Below, in pieces: positions 1 to 12,200 of a DNA stretch of 64,000 nt. The notes under the pieces were generated by a model. That model ran no database searches, was not told where the DNA came from, and was given only the letters and a program-made list of their open reading frames with translations. The translations under genes and the position numbers were made by a program. This stretch comes from Budorcas taxicolor (Eukaryota; Chordata; Mammalia; Artiodactyla; Bovidae). The stretch spans positions 42,085,272 through 42,149,271 of the forward strand of contig NC_068910.1 of the NCBI RefSeq assembly GCF_023091745.1, given 5' to 3'. Positions within the stretch are counted from its first letter, which is position 1. Each line of letters starts with the position of its first letter.

Positions 1-3000
1 AGGGTCTTGCACAGCAGTTTATTGAATGAAAGAAATCTGTTGGACAGATGGATGGACAGGTGGCTAGACAGACAAACAGGACAGGGGAAAAGAAAAAAAA
101 ATAAGGAGGTAGCCCATTCTCCTAAGCCCTCTTGTCTTGGAGAGCCCCCATGTCCATTAATATACTGAGGGCTCTCTATAAACTAAGTGTAAACCAGCCT
201 TTCTCAAACTCGCTTGTCCTTACAAGTCATCCCAAGTTAATCTCTTTGAACTGACATTCACATGGTATGTTTTAGAAATTGCTGATTTCTTGATTTTTCT
301 TCCGTGTTCATGGCAACTTTCTCTCCATTATGCTACCAGGAAGAGATTAGGAGAAATACGTTGGTACAAAGAAGCACATAATAAAAAATAAACACAAAAA
401 ATATTCTGTTTACCAAAGAAACATGCATAGAATAACATCTATACAGTCATGTGATCAGAAAGAGGCAATAACTGGCCCCAATGTGGACTGAGACCTTAGA
501 GTTTGAGCAGAAATCAAGTTCCCATTCAGACTCTTCAGAAATTCAGGGCCAGCTTATTAGTCCTAGGGTGCTTGTTAGTCTTGAAAACACTTACATCAGG
601 ACCTGACATTGTGCTCTTGTTTTTTTTCTTTCAAGCAAACTCAGTACTAATTGGTTTTTCACATGCTAATCAATAAACAACTTTATTTTTCCCCAACAAC
701 TCTGGTCAAGTACAGTGTGAAAATTGCAGCCCAATCGCTTCCACGCCACTGAAGAGAAATCAATGTCAGGCCCTTTCCCAAATGACCTGCTGTTTGTACT
801 TCTTGATTAGCATCCATTTCTCCTTTTTCAAAAGTCTACATTTGTCTAACTACCTCTCCATTCTTCCCATTTAGGGACTGGAGTCTCAGGGCTCTCAACA
901 TATTTTTAACCTACTGAAGGATTGTCACATTCTTGCTACAAATCACTCTTACTCAAAAGCAAAATCAATGTACTTCATCCGTAAGAAACCTATGAACAAG
1001 GTGAAAGCCTGAAATAAGACTGAGATTTGGGGGTATTAGAGAGTTCTAGAAATGTGTATCGGTAGGTATCTATGGAACACAGTGATTAAAGGCCAGACTC
1101 TTCATAGATAATGTTCAGTGACCAATGCTGATGATGTGGTATCCTATTAAGTTTAGTCAAAGAAGCAGCCATTCAACTCGTGAATTGTGTGTATGAATGT
1201 GTGTGTGGCTTCACTTTGACATGACATACAGCTTTGAGGACAGTCATTTCCAAATACTTGAAGTACTCTCCTACAGAAGAGGGTGCCTGGAAAAAGTCTC
1301 TTTCCTACTCATAAAGCTTTGATGCACAGAGTTGATTGGGGAAAGTATCCAGATTCGCTTTCATTCTGTTACTGACAGCTTTACGTTAAATACATGTGCT
1401 CAGTTTCAGTCCTCTTCCTTGACTGCCTCTTTAGCCTATGATCCTGAAAAAGGAGCATACTTAGCTTATACGTAGTTATGTTCTTTCACAAGAATGGGTA
1501 GATTTATTTTTCTATCGGATTCATGTCAACTTTTTGTTCTCCTGTGAGTCTCACTTAAACATAAATTAATTCAAAAGCAGTTATTTCCAGAAAGATCAAC
1601 CACAAAACAAACTGTTTTGCCAGTATCAAGTTGATGCAGAACTTTGCTTTCTACTTGAACATATACTTGAAATATGAAATCACAAATGTTCATTTTATGC
1701 AGATATGCCCAGAATGGTATGTATGTAGATGTATGCTATTGCTTGAAAATAAAAATCAGTTACTAGTGACATGTGTCAGATTGATCTGCTAATTTCAACC
1801 CCAGAGAAGGCCAAGAAAATGTCCTGAATGTCACTATCTTTATTACTTCATTATATGAAAAATACTAATATGAGTAATAGTAAATTAAAACTAAAGAAGC
1901 ACCAATGACTCTCACACAGTTCAAGACTCTCTGAAGTCTGCTCCTAACCATTTTAGTCCTAATCCACACAACTCTTCTTTACAGTTTTACCTGGTGCTGT
2001 GCCACATTTGACTCTAGTAAAAGTACATGCAAAACTACCCCATCAGGGCAAGGCTGATCCATATCCACACTGATAGAGGGGTTTGCTGTTGGTTCCCTAC
2101 ACTGGTTATAGCACCTGTAGCAATGCCCAGCACATAGCTGATGCTTAATAAACGCAATGAATACCTGTAGACTACACAACTGCCTGTAACCATCACAGTA
2201 GATATTCAATAACTATCAGAAAAGATCTCTATTAGTACATATTGAACCATATTTCCATATGTGGGCTAAGACAGTGCACATCAGAGCTGCAGCATAGCAA
2301 AATTCAGGTGGTGCCATTATCACAGTATTAGATGTAGATTTGAGACAGGCATGAAATGGTTGCAGCAAATTACACTATCAGACAGGATGAAAATCAGTAT
2401 ATCACATGTTTTTGGGTGCTCACAAGTTTGCCCAGTGAGGGAGGAACACATCTGTAACTCAGATCCAATCTCAGCTTACTCTTTCCACCACAGTAAAAGC
2501 CATTTCTGTGAAACATGGACCTAGCAGTAGGCATTTCACAGCATACGATTGGAAAAAAGAAAACTCTCCCTAGCAATACAATTGATTATGTGCTTCAAAT
2601 GAGCTTTGAGCAAATTAAACAAACAAGCAAACAAAAAAACGAGCTTAAGGAAGGAGTTATACAAATCAAGAATATGGCACCTGCATGAACACAGGACAAG
2701 ACAAGAAGAGTGTGAGGTAACAGTGGAGAGAGCACAATGCCAACATTAGGAAATGAGAACTCTACTGACCAGTCCACACCAAAGGTTTCACCATCTCTTA
2801 ATGAACAGGAAACTGTAAATGTGTGTCCTTAGTTGCAAGAATAATTATACTGCATACTGAATTATTCATAAGATCCAGCCATTTTCAACTAGTCCTTTTA
2901 GGATCTTTCTAAAAATCCAAGGGTTAACTTGATAAACCTAAAATTTGATCTCTGGAATCAGAAGTCTGATCAGTGGTTTGACCTCCCAGTGACTGCCTCC

Positions 3001-3007
3001 ACTGGGA
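1..3007. other. Mostly unique sequence, no gene seen
   Basis: Nothing coding is supported here. The open frames are at most about 76 codons and resemble no family I know. Base composition is AT-rich with no CpG cluster. A short ancient repeat relic near 2.1 kb is listed separately. The interval ends at the target-site duplication of a BovB insertion. Confidence 0.6.
2095..2165 (+). repeat. MIR/L2-type 3' end relic
   Basis: The stretch reads like the shared 3' end of the mammalian MIR/L2 group: 'cagcacatagctgatgc' followed by 'ttaataaacg', matching the usual pattern of a 'cacatagtaggtgctcaataaa' type end. It is too short and diverged to separate MIR from L2. Confidence 0.45.
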
Positions 3008-3631
3008 AAGTAGTTTATCAGTTCAGTTCAGTCACTCAGTCGTGTCTGACTCTTTGTGACCCCATGAATCGCAGCACGCCAGGCCTCCCTGTCCATCACC
3101 AACTCCTGGAGTTCACTCAGACTCACATCTATTGAGTCAGTGATGCCATCCAGCCATCTCATCCTCTGTCGTCCCCTTCTCCTCCTTCCCCCAATCCCTC
3201 CCAGCATCAGAGTCTTTTCCAATGAGTCAACTCTTCTCATGAGGTGGCAAAAGTACTGGAGTTTCAACTTTAGCATCATTCCTTCCAAAGAAATCCCAGG
3301 GCTGATCTCCTTCAGGATGGACTGGTTGGATCTCCTTGCAGTACAAGGGACTCTCAAGGGTCTTCTCCAACACCACAGTTGAAAAACATCAATTCTTCAG
3401 CACTCAACTTTCTTTATAGTCCAACTCTCACATACATACATGACCAGACAGACCTTTGTTAGCAAAGTAATGTCTCTGCTTTTTAATATACTGTCTAGGT
3501 TGGTCATAACTTTTCTTCCAAGGAGTTAAGTGTCATTTAATTTCATGGTTGCAGTCACTATCTGCAGTGATTTTTGAGCCCCCAAAAATAAAGTCTGACA
3601 CTGTTTCCACTGTTTCCCCATCTATTTCCCA

Positions 3632-4534
3632 TTAAGTGATGGGACCAGAGGCCATGATCTTAGTTTTCTGAATGTTGAGCTTTAAGCCAACTTTTTCAGT
3701 CTTCTCTTTCACTTTCATCAAGAGGCTTTTTAGTTTCTCTTCTCTTTCTGCCATAAGGATGGTGTCCTCTGCATATCTGAGGTTATTGATATTTCTCCCA
3801 GCAATCTTGATTCCAGCTTGTGCTTCTTCTAGCCCAGCGTTTCTCATGATGTACTCTGCATAGAAGTTAAATAAGCAGGGTGACAATATACAGCCTTGAC
3901 GTACTTCTTTTCCTATTTGGAACCAGTCTGTTGTTCCAAGTCTAGTTCTAACTGTTGCTTCCTGACCTGCATATAGGTTTCTCAAGAGGCAGGTCAGGTG
4001 GTCTGGTATTCCCATCTCTTTCAGAATTTTCCACAGTTTATTGTGATCCACACAGTCAAAGGCTTTGGAAGAGTCAATAAAGCAGAAATAGATGTTTTTC
4101 TGGAACTCTCTTGATTATTCAATGATCCAGCAGATGTTGGCAATTTGATCTCTGGTTCCTCTGCCTTTTCTAAAACCAGCTTGAACATCTGGAAGTTCAT
4201 GGTTCACGTATTGCTGAAGCCTGGCTTGGAGAATTTTGAGCATTACTTTACTAGCGTGTGAGATGAGTGCAACTGTGCAGTAGTTTGAACATTCTTTGGC
4301 ATTGCCTTTCTTTGGGATTAGAATGAAATCTGACCTTTTCCAGTCCTGTGGCCACTGCTGAGTTTTCCTAATTTGCTGGTATATTGAGTGCAGCACTTTC
4401 ACAATATCATCTTTTAGGATTTGAAATAGCTCAACTGGAATTCCATCACCTCCACTAGCTTTGTTCGTAGTGATGCTTTCTAAGGCCCACTTGACTTCAC
4501 ATTCTAGAATGTCTGGCTCTAGGTGAAAGATCAC
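3632..4534 (-). pseudogene. BovB reverse transcriptase remnant, copy A
   Basis: Two open frames cover the reverse-transcriptase palm of an RTE-type ORF. The upstream one (4115-4534) has the KASGGDGIP and ALISHASK blocks and ends with the QAGFRKGRGTRDQ block. The downstream one (3632-4051) begins at the VDHNKLW region and carries the GCILSPCLFN block. The catalytic YADD box reads YAED (3764-3775), so the first of the two paired aspartates is replaced. A nonsense change or frameshift separates the frames around 4052-4114. The enzyme would copy RNA at a nicked chromosomal target, but this copy cannot make a working protein. Confidence 0.88.
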
Positions 4535-4619
4535 ACCATCATGATTATCTTGGTCTTGAAGACCTTTTTTGTACAGTTCTTCTGTGTATTCTTGCCACCT
4601 CTTCTTAATATCTTCTGCT

Positions 4620-4956
4620 AGATCTGATAGATAGAGTGCCTGATGAACTATGGACTGAGGTTCATGACATTGTACAGGAGACAGGGATCAAGACCATCCC
4701 CATGAAAAAGAAATGCATAAAAGCAAAATGGTTGTCTGGGGAGGCCTTACAAATAGCTGTGAAAAGAAGAGAGGTGAAAGACAAAGGAGAAAAGGAAAGA
4801 TACAAGCATCTGACTGCAGAGTTCCAAAGAATAGCAAGAAGAGATAAGAAAGCCTTCCTCAGCAATCAGTTCAAAGAAATCGAGGAAAACAACAGAATGG
4901 GAAAGACTAGAGATCTCTTCAAGAAAATTAGAGATACCAAGGGAACATTTCTCATG
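4620..4956 (+). mobile_element. Inverted 5' segment of BovB copy A
   Basis: This is BovB sequence in the opposite orientation to 3019-4619. Its open frame (4636-4962) reads PDELWTEVHDIVQ at the start and NRMGKTRDLFKKIRDTKG near the end, which lies just upstream of the reverse transcriptase in intact BovB. The homologous plus-strand segment in copy B continues from that block straight into the reverse transcriptase, confirming the original order. The right-hand TSD begins directly at its end. Confidence 0.88.
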
Positions 4957-4967
4957 AAGTAATTTAT

Positions 4968-6125
4968 ACCTCTCACCAAAAGATGCCTTAGCAAAGTGCC
5001 AATACAGGCAGAATGTACTGTTCTACAGGGAATTAATCTTTGGATAGCACAATTCTTTACAAGTCTTAAATATGGGGAATGCATACTGCCCACTAAAGAG
5101 CAAGAATCTGATTCGTTTCAAAACTAGTACAGAGGCTTGCAAACTGTGAATGCTCACTATATATCAGAATGAATAAATGCGTATACACACAACTTACATT
5201 TCATACACAAGGGAGAAATAAAACTGAGCAACTGCCCCAGGGAAGATGCTAGTTAATATTGCATAATTCATGTCAGCTGGCAAATATAAAGCCAAATCAG
5301 TATTTAAAAAATTAAAAGACATGTGAGCATAGTAAGAATCATACATTAAAGTGTAGGTTGAAAGGCTACTGTTAGAAAACCAAGGATGGCTCTTCCTTCT
5401 CAAGTGGATTACGTCCTCTATCTCTCTGTCTCAGAGCCATCACCAAACTTCCATTATTGGGACATCTGATGGACGCAAGCAGAAGGTAATAAGGAGGTGC
5501 AGAACTACGTCACCTACTCAGTGACCTGGTGTGTGGAATCATGCTAATTCCTACCACTGGCTGTTGCTTGGCCCAGCAGTGCTTCTGCAGGATCTTCATA
5601 CAATAAGGCAAATAATACAAACCTGTCACTGTTTCTAGGTGCCTGCTCATCTTCACATCATGAAAAGAAAATGTATTTTCCCCCTTAAGTTTATCGCTAC
5701 TTGTGTTACTTTGCTCAGTCTGCCATTACAGGATATCACAGTGGGTGGCTTCAACAACAGAAATAGATATTCTCACAGTTGTGGAGGCTGCAAGTTCATG
5801 TTCAAGGTGCTTGCAGGGCTAGTTTCTTGTGAGACCTCTCTGGCTTGTAGGCCAGCTTCCTGCTATGCCCTCACATGGCCTTTTTCTCTGTGGTCACCCA
5901 CTCTTGGCATTTCCTTCTCTTCTGGAGAAGGACTCCAGTAGTACTGGATTAGGACCTCACCTGTATGATCGCATTTAACTTCAGTTAAAGAGCCTGTCTC
6001 CAATACAGTCATAATGAGGGTTAGGGGTTCAACACTTAATTTTTAGGGGGACAAATTCAATCTCTGACACTTCATATAGTGCAAAACTACTAACATCAAG
6101 AGACCATACAGAGGTAAGGTTTCTG
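4968..6125. other. Unique and ancient-repeat sequence, no gene
   Basis: No coding signal is visible. The middle holds an old interspersed repeat (next entry). The interval is bounded by the right TSD of BovB copy A and the left TSD of the full-length L1. Confidence 0.5.
5690..6075 (+). repeat. Ancient interspersed repeat, family not named
   Basis: The run 'ttctcacagttgtggaggc' followed by 'caagttcatgttcaaggtg', then a 'cctcacatggcct' block and a 'gggttaggggttcaac' block, matches a pattern I recognise from many mammalian genomes as an old dispersed repeat. I cannot name the subfamily. The 100-codon open frame across it (5639-5941) is therefore not evidence of a gene. A short related start ('gctgctgtaacaaacg') occurs near 24770. 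Confidence 0.5.
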
Positions 6126-6142
6126 TCACACAATTATTCTTT
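6126..6142. repeat. Left target-site duplication of full-length L1
   Basis: The 17-bp sequence tcacacaattattcttt is repeated exactly at 18205-18221. The bases outside and inside differ at each end (g before and t after here; c before and a after on the right), so the duplication boundary is sharp. Confidence 0.93.
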
Positions 6143-6496
6143 TCAAATTTTTTTTTTATTGAAGGATAATTGCTTTACAGAATTTTGTTATTTTCTGTCA
6201 AACCTCAATATGAATCAGCCATAAGTATACATATAACCCTCCTTTTTGAAACTCCCTCCCATCTCCCTTCCCATCCTACCCCTCTAGGTTGATACAGAGC
6301 CCCTGTTTGAGTTTCCTCATACAGCAAATTCCCATTGGCTCTCTATTTTACATATGGTAATGGAAGTCTCCATGTTACCCTTTCCATACATCTCCTCCTC
6401 TCTTCCCTTCTCCCCAAGTCCAAAAGTCTATTGTCTATGTCTGTTTCTCAATTGCTGCCCTGTAAATAAGTTCTTAAGTATCATTCTTCTAGATTC
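6143..6496 (-). other. L1-A 3' UTR and poly-A tail
   Basis: On the minus strand, ORF2 similarity ends with a run resembling PIIQSEVxQNEKxKYxILMHI near 6500-6600. After it comes a non-coding stretch ending in 'gcaattatccttcaat' and an A-rich tail. This is the stretch that L1 uses to prime its own copying. It abuts the left TSD. Confidence 0.8.
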
Positions 6497-6644
6497 CATA
6501 TATATATATGCATTAAAATATGGTATTTATCTTTCTCATTCTGACACACTTCACTCTGTATAATAGGTTCTAGGTTCATCCGCCTCATCATCTAACTCAA
6601 ATGTGTTCCTTTTTTATGACTGACTAATATTATATTGTGTATAT

Positions 6645-6662
6645 GTACCACAACTTCTTTAT
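6645..6662. repeat. Left target-site duplication of nested L1-B
   Basis: The 18-bp sequence gtaccacaacttctttat recurs exactly at 7964-7981. Joining the two flanks restores continuous L1-A ORF2 sequence. Confidence 0.95.
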
Positions 6663-7963
6663 TTATTTATTTATTTTTTTAATTTTAAAATCTTTAATTC
6701 TTACATGCGTTCCCAAACATGAACCCCCCTCCCACCTCCCTCCCCATAACATCTCTCTGGGTCATCCCCATGCACCAGCCCCAAGCATGCTGTATCCTGC
6801 ATCAGACATAGACTGGCGATTCGATTCTTACATGATAGTATACATGTTAGAATGCCATTCTCCCAAATCATCCCACCCTCTCCCTCTCCCTCTGAGTCCA
6901 AAAGTCCGTTATACACATCTGTGTCTTTTTTGCTGTCTTGCATACAGGGTCGTCGTTGCCATCTTTCTAAATTCCATATATATGTGTTAGTATATTGTAC
7001 TGGTGTTTTTCTTTCTGGCTTACTTCACTCTGTATAATCGGCTCCAGTCTCATCCATCTCATCAGAACTGAATCAAATGAATTCTTTTTAATGGCTGAGT
7101 AATACTCCATTGTGTATATGTACCACAGCTTTCTTATCCATTCATCTGCTGATGGACATCTAGGTTGTTTCCATGTCCTGGCTATTATAAACAGTGCTGC
7201 GATAAACATTGGGGTACATGTGTCTCTTTCAATTCTGGTTTCCTAGGTGTGTATGCCCAGCAGTGGGATTGCTGGGTCATAAGGGAGTTCTATTTGCAAT
7301 TTTTTAAGGAATCTCCACACTGTTCTCCATAGTGGCTGTACTAGTTTGCATTTCCACCAACAGTGTAGGAGGGTTCCCTTTTCTCCACACCCTCTCCAGC
7401 ATTTATTGCTTGCAGATTTTTGGATCGCAGCCATTCTGACTGGTGTGAAGTTGTACCTCATTGTGGTTTTGATTTGCATTTCTCTACTAATGAGTGATGT
7501 TGAGCATCTTTTCATGTGTTTTCGTTAGCCATCCGTATGTCTTCTTTGGAGAAATGTCTATTTAGTTCTTTGGCCCATTTTTTGATTGGGTCATTTATTT
7601 TTCTGGAATTGAGCTGCATAAGTTGCTTGTATATTTTTGAGATTAGTTGTTTGTCAGTTGCTTCATTTGCTATTATTTTCTCCCATTCCGAAGGCTGTCT
7701 TTTCACCTTGCTTATATTTTCCTTTGTTGTGAAGAAGCTTTTAATTTTAATTAGATCCCATTTGTTTATTTTTTCTTTTATTTCCAGAATTCTGGGAGGT
7801 GGATCATAGAGGATCCTGCTGTGATTTATGTCTGAGAGTGTTTTGCCTATGTTCTCCTCTAGGAGTTTTATAGTTTCTGGTCTTACATTTAGATCTTTAA
7901 TCAATTTTGAGTTTATTTTTGTGTGCGATGTTAGAAAGTGATCTAGTTTCATTCTTTTACGAG
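6663..7963 (-). mobile_element. Younger, 5'-truncated L1 (L1-B) inside L1-A
   Basis: A 1.3-kb L1 3' end lies in the same orientation as its host. It has a T-rich run at 6663-6680 (its poly-A tail on the minus strand), a 3' UTR and the last third of ORF2. It duplicates sequence that the host L1-A also contains, so the region holds two diverged copies of the ORF2 C-terminus side by side (compare 7110-7500 with 7985-8370). The exact 18-bp TSDs show it arrived after L1-A. It shows fewer stops than L1-A, consistent with younger age. Confidence 0.93.
6967..7963 (-). pseudogene. L1-B ORF2 C-terminal fragment
   Basis: The frame entering at the truncation covers a stretch from KMKLDHFLTSHTKINSKLIK-like sequence to SKEDIRMANEN (down to 7512). 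It then shifts by one base to KRCSTSLISREMQIKTTMRY and onward to AIPLLGIHT (to 7243). There a TAG stop at 7243-7245 interrupts it, after which the same frame continues (7209-6967) and ends THIYGI-stop. The part lacks endonuclease and the catalytic palm, so it could never have been autonomous after insertion. Confidence 0.88.
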
Positions 7964-7981
7964 GTACCACAACTTCTTTAT
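7964..7981. repeat. Right target-site duplication of nested L1-B
   Basis: Exact second copy of gtaccacaacttctttat (see 6645-6662). Confidence 0.95.
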
Positions 7982-10535
7982 CCATTCATCTGTCAGTGGA
8001 CATCTAGGTTGCTTCCATGTTCTAGCTGTCATAAATAGTGGTGCAGTGAACAGTGGGATACTTGTGTCCTTTTCAATTTTGGTTTCCTCCAGGTATATGC
8101 CTAGGAGTAGGACTGCTGGGTCATGTGGTGGTTTTATTCCTAGTTTTTTAAGGAATCTCCATTCCGTCTTCCAGAGTGGCTGTATCAACCTTCATTTCCA
8201 CCCACAGTGCAAGAGTGTTACCTTTTCTCCACACCCTCTCCAGCATTTACTGTTTGTAAACTTTTTGATGATGGCCATTCTGACCAGTTTGAGGTGATAT
8301 CTCTCTGTGGTTTTGATTTGCATTTCTCTAATAATGAGCGATGGTGAGCATCTTTTCATGTGTTTGTTAGCCATCTGTATGTCTTCTTTGGAGAAAGGTC
8401 TGTTTAGGTTTTTTTTCCCACTTTTTGATTGGGCTGTTTGTTTTTCTGGTATTGAGTTGTATGACCTGCTTGTATATTTTGGAAATTAATCCTTTGTCAG
8501 TTGTTTCATTTGCTATTATTTTCTCCCATTCTGAGGGTTGTGTTTTCACCTTGCTTATAGTTTTCTTTGCTGTGCAAAGGCATTTAAGTTTAATCAGGTC
8601 CCACTTGTTTACTTTTGTTTTTATTTCTGTTACACTAGGAGGTGGGTCATAGGGGATCTTGTTTTGATTTATGTCATTGAGTGTTCTGCCTATGTTTTCC
8701 TCTAAGAGTTTTCTAGTTTCTGGTCTTACATTTAGCTCTTTAATTCATATTGAGGTTATTTTTCTGTATGGTATTAGGAAGTCTTCTAATTTCATTCTCT
8801 TACATGTAGCTGTCTAGTTTTCTCAGCACCATTTATTGAAGAGGCTGTCTTTTTCCCATTGTATACTCTTGCATCCTTTGTCAAAAATAAGGTACCAATA
8901 GGTACATGGGTTTATTTCTGGCTTTTCTATCTTGTTCCATTGGTCTCTATTTCTGTTTTTGTGCCAGTACCATACTGTCTTGATAACTGTAGCTTTGTAG
9001 TATAATCTGAAGTCAGGAAGGTTGATTCCTCCAGCTCCATTCTTCTTTCTCAAGACTGCTTTGGCTCTTTGGGGTCTTGTGTGTTTCCATATGAATTGTG
9101 AAATTTTTTGTTTTAGTTCTGTGAAAAATGCCATTGGTAATTGATAGGGATTGCACGAATCTGTAGATTGCATTTGGTAGTACAGTCATTTTCACAATAT
9201 TGATTCCTCCTACCCAGGAACATGGACTATCTCTCCATCTGTTTATGTTGTCTTTCATTTCTTTCATTAGTGTCTTATAATTTTCTGTGTACAGTTCTTT
9301 TGTCTCCTTAGGTAAGTTTATTCCTAGATATTTAATTCCTTTTGTTGCGATGGTGACTGGGATTGATTCCTTAATTTCTCTTTCTGATATTTCACTGTTA
9401 GTATATAGAAATACAAATGATTTCTGTGTCTTGATTTTGTATCCTGCAGCTTTGCTAAATTCACTGATTAGTAATTTTCTGGTACCATCTTTAGGATTTT
9501 CTAGGTATATTATCATGTCATCTGCAAATAGTGAGAGCTTTACTTCTTTTCTGATCAGGATTCATTTCTTTTTCTTCTCTGATTGCTGTAGCTAGGACTT
9601 CCAAAATTACATTGAATAATAGTGGTGAAAGTGGACACCCTTGACTTGTTCCTGATCTTATGGGGAATGCTTTCAGTTTTTCCCCATTGAGAATAATGTT
9701 TGCTGTAGGCTTATCTAATATGGCCATTACTATGTTGAGGTAGATTTCATCTATGCCCGTTTTTTGAAGAGTTTTAATCACAAATGGGTGCTGAATTTTG
9801 TCAAAGGCTTTTTCTGCATCTATTGAGATTATCATATGGTTTTTATCTTTCAATTTGTTAATAGAGTATATCAGACTGTTTGACTTGCATATATTGAAGA
9901 ATCCTTGCATTCCTGGAATAAACCCACTTGATTATGGTGTGTGAACTTTTTAATGTGTTGCAGAATTCTGTTTGCTAAAATTCTGTTGAGGATTTTTACA
10001 TCTATGTTCATCAGTGATATTGGCCTGAAGTTTTCTTTTTTGTGTGTGGTCTTTGTCTGATTTTGGTATCAGGGTGATGGTGGCCTTGTAGAATGAGTTT
10101 GGAAGTGTTCCTTCCTCTACAATTTCTTGAAAGAGTTTTAGAAGGATAGGCATTAGCTCTTCACTAAATGTTTAATACAATTCTCCTGTGAAGCCATCTG
10201 GTCCTGGGCTTTTGTTTTTTGGGAGATTTTTTTTATCACAACTTCAATTTTGGTGCTTGTAATTGGGTTGTTCATAATTTCTATTTCTTCCTTGTTCAGT
10301 CTTGGAAAATTGAACATTTCCTCTAGGTTACCCATTTATCACCATATATTTGCTTATAGTAGTCTCTTTTAATCCTTTGTGTTTCTGCTTGTCTGTTACA
10401 ACCTCTCCTTTTTCATTACTAATTTTGTTGATTTGATTCTTCTCTTGTTTTTTCTTGAAGAGTCTGGCTAAAGTTTTGTCAATTTTGTTTATCTTCTCAA
10501 AGAACCAGCTTTTAGTTTTATTAATCTTTACTATT

Positions 10536-10545
10536 GTTTCTTTCA
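10536..10545. repeat. Left target-site duplication of BovB copy B
   Basis: The sequence gtttctttca is repeated at 12422-12431. L1-A ORF2 resumes without gap after the second copy. Confidence 0.9.
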
Positions 10546-10554
10546 GCGATCAGT

Positions 10555-12200
10555 GCAAAGAAATAGAGAAAAACAATAGAATGGGAAAGACTAGAGATCT
10601 CTTCAAGAAAATTAGAGATACCAAGGGAACATTTCATGCAAAGATGGGCATAATAGAGGACAGAAATTGTATGGATCTAATAGAAACAGAAGATATTAAA
10701 AAGAGGTGGAAGGAATACACAGAAGAACTATACAAAAAATGTCTTCATGACCCAGATAACCATGATGGTGTGATCACTCACTGAGAGCTGCTGCTGCTGC
10801 TGCTGCTAAGTCGCTTCAGTCGTGTCCAACTCTGTGTGACCCCATAGATGGCAGCCCACCAGACTCCCCCATCCCTGGGATTCTCCAGGCAAGAATACTG
10901 GAGTGGGTCACTGAGAGCTAGTCACCCTGAAATGGGAAGTCAAGTGGGCCTTAGAAAGCATCACTACAAACAAAGCTAGTGGAGGTGATGGAATTCCAGT
11001 TGAGCTATTTCAAATCCTAAAAGATGATATTGTGAAAGTGCTGCACTCAATATGCCAGCACATTTGGAAAACTCAGCAGTGGCCACAGGACTGGAAAAGG
11101 TCAGTTTTCATTCCAATCCCAAAGAAAGGCAATGCCAAAGAATGCTCAAACTACCACACAATTGCACTCATCTCACACGCTAGTAAAGTAATGCTCAAAA
11201 TTCTCCAAGCCAGGCTGCAACAGTATGTGAAGTGTGAACTTCCAGATGTTCAAGCTGGATTTAGAAAAGGCAGAGGAACAAGAGATCAAATTGCCAACAT
11301 ACACTGGATCATCAAAATAGCAAGAGAGTTCCAGAAAAACATTTACTTCTTCTTTATTGACTACACCAGTCTTCGACTGTGTGGACCATAACAAATTATG
11401 TTAAATTTTTAAAGACATGTGAATAGCAGACCACCTGACCTGCCTTCTGAGAAATCTGATTGCAGATCAGGAAGCAACAGTTAGAACTGGACATGGAACA
11501 ACAGACTGGTTCCAAATCGGGAAAGGAGTATGTCACAGCTTTATATTGTCACCCTGCTTATTTAACTTAAATGCAGAGTACATCATGCAAAATGCCAGGC
11601 TGGAAGAAGCACAAGCTGGAATCAAGATTTCCAGGAGAAATATCGTTAACGTAAGATGTGCAGATGAAGGAGAACTAAAGAGCCTTTTGCTGAAAGTAAA
11701 AGGAGAGAGTGAAAAAGTTGACTTAAAACTCAACATTCCAAAAAACGAAGATCATAGCATCTGGTCCCATCACTTCATGGCAAATAGATGGGGAAACAAT
11801 GGAAACAGTAACAGACTTCATGATTTTGGGCTCAAAAATCACTGAAGATAGTGACTGCAGCCATGAAATGAAAAGATGCTTGCTCCTTGGAAGAAAGCAT
11901 AGACAGCAACCTAGACAGCATATTAAAAAGCAGAGACATTACTTGGGCAAAAACGTTCTGTGTAGTCAAAGCTATGGTTTCTCTAGTAGTCATGTATGGA
12001 TGTGAGAGTTGGACTATAAAGAAAGTTGAGTGCCAAAGATTTGATGCTTTTGAACTGTGGTGTTGGAGAAGACTCCTGAGAGTCCCTTGGACTGCAAGGA
12101 GATCCATCCAGTCCATTCTAAAGGAGATCAATCCTGAATATTTATTGGAAAGACTGATGCTGAAGATAAAACTCCAACTCTTTGGCCACCTGATGTGAAG
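10555..12200 (+). pseudogene. BovB reverse transcriptase remnant, copy B
   Basis: The reading passes through NRMGKTRDLFKKIRDTKG (10455-10784 frame), the SINE, then VLHSICQHIWKTQQWPQDWK and QAGFRKGRGTRDQ (11032-11391). Downstream frames are 11546-11845 and 11887-12198. At the catalytic site the frame reads C-A-D-E (11657-11668) and then jumps to EELK-like sequence. About nine codons, including the second aspartate of YADD, are deleted. Several further frameshifts occur. The protein cannot be functional. Confidence 0.87.
10790..10907 (-). mobile_element. Bov-A SINE inside BovB copy B
   Basis: On the plus strand it starts with a (gct)n run and 'aagtcgcttcagtcgtg', so the SINE reads on the minus strand and ends in the (AGC)n tail typical of Bov-A2. 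Its 5' part ends at 'aagaatactggagtggg'. The 12-bp TSD tcactgagagct is exact at 10778-10789 and 10908-10919. It is about one monomer long. Confidence 0.92.

Larger units (their letters stand above)
3019..4956 (-). mobile_element. BovB (RTE) LINE copy A, 5' end inverted
   Basis: BovB is a non-LTR retrotransposon of the RTE clade. The minus-strand part (3019 to about 4619) runs from the BovB 3' terminus, a 'gttcagttcagt' motif with the 'cgtgtctgactctttgtgac' signature, up through the reverse-transcriptase region. The next about 335 bp (4620-4956) come from immediately upstream in the element but lie on the plus strand, so the 5' part is inverted. About 45 bp of the element is missing between the two parts. 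The whole is flanked by an imperfect 11-bp direct repeat, aagtagtttat (3008-3018) and aagtaatttat (4957-4967), 10 of 11 identical, which I read as the target-site duplication. This supports one insertion event with 5' inversion, not two insertions. The copy is 5'-truncated and lacks the endonuclease region. Confidence 0.9.

Noticed and set aside
10792..10807. (GCT)n run as a possible coding trinucleotide repeat
   Set aside because: It is the AGC tail of a minus-strand Bov-A SINE bounded by TSDs.
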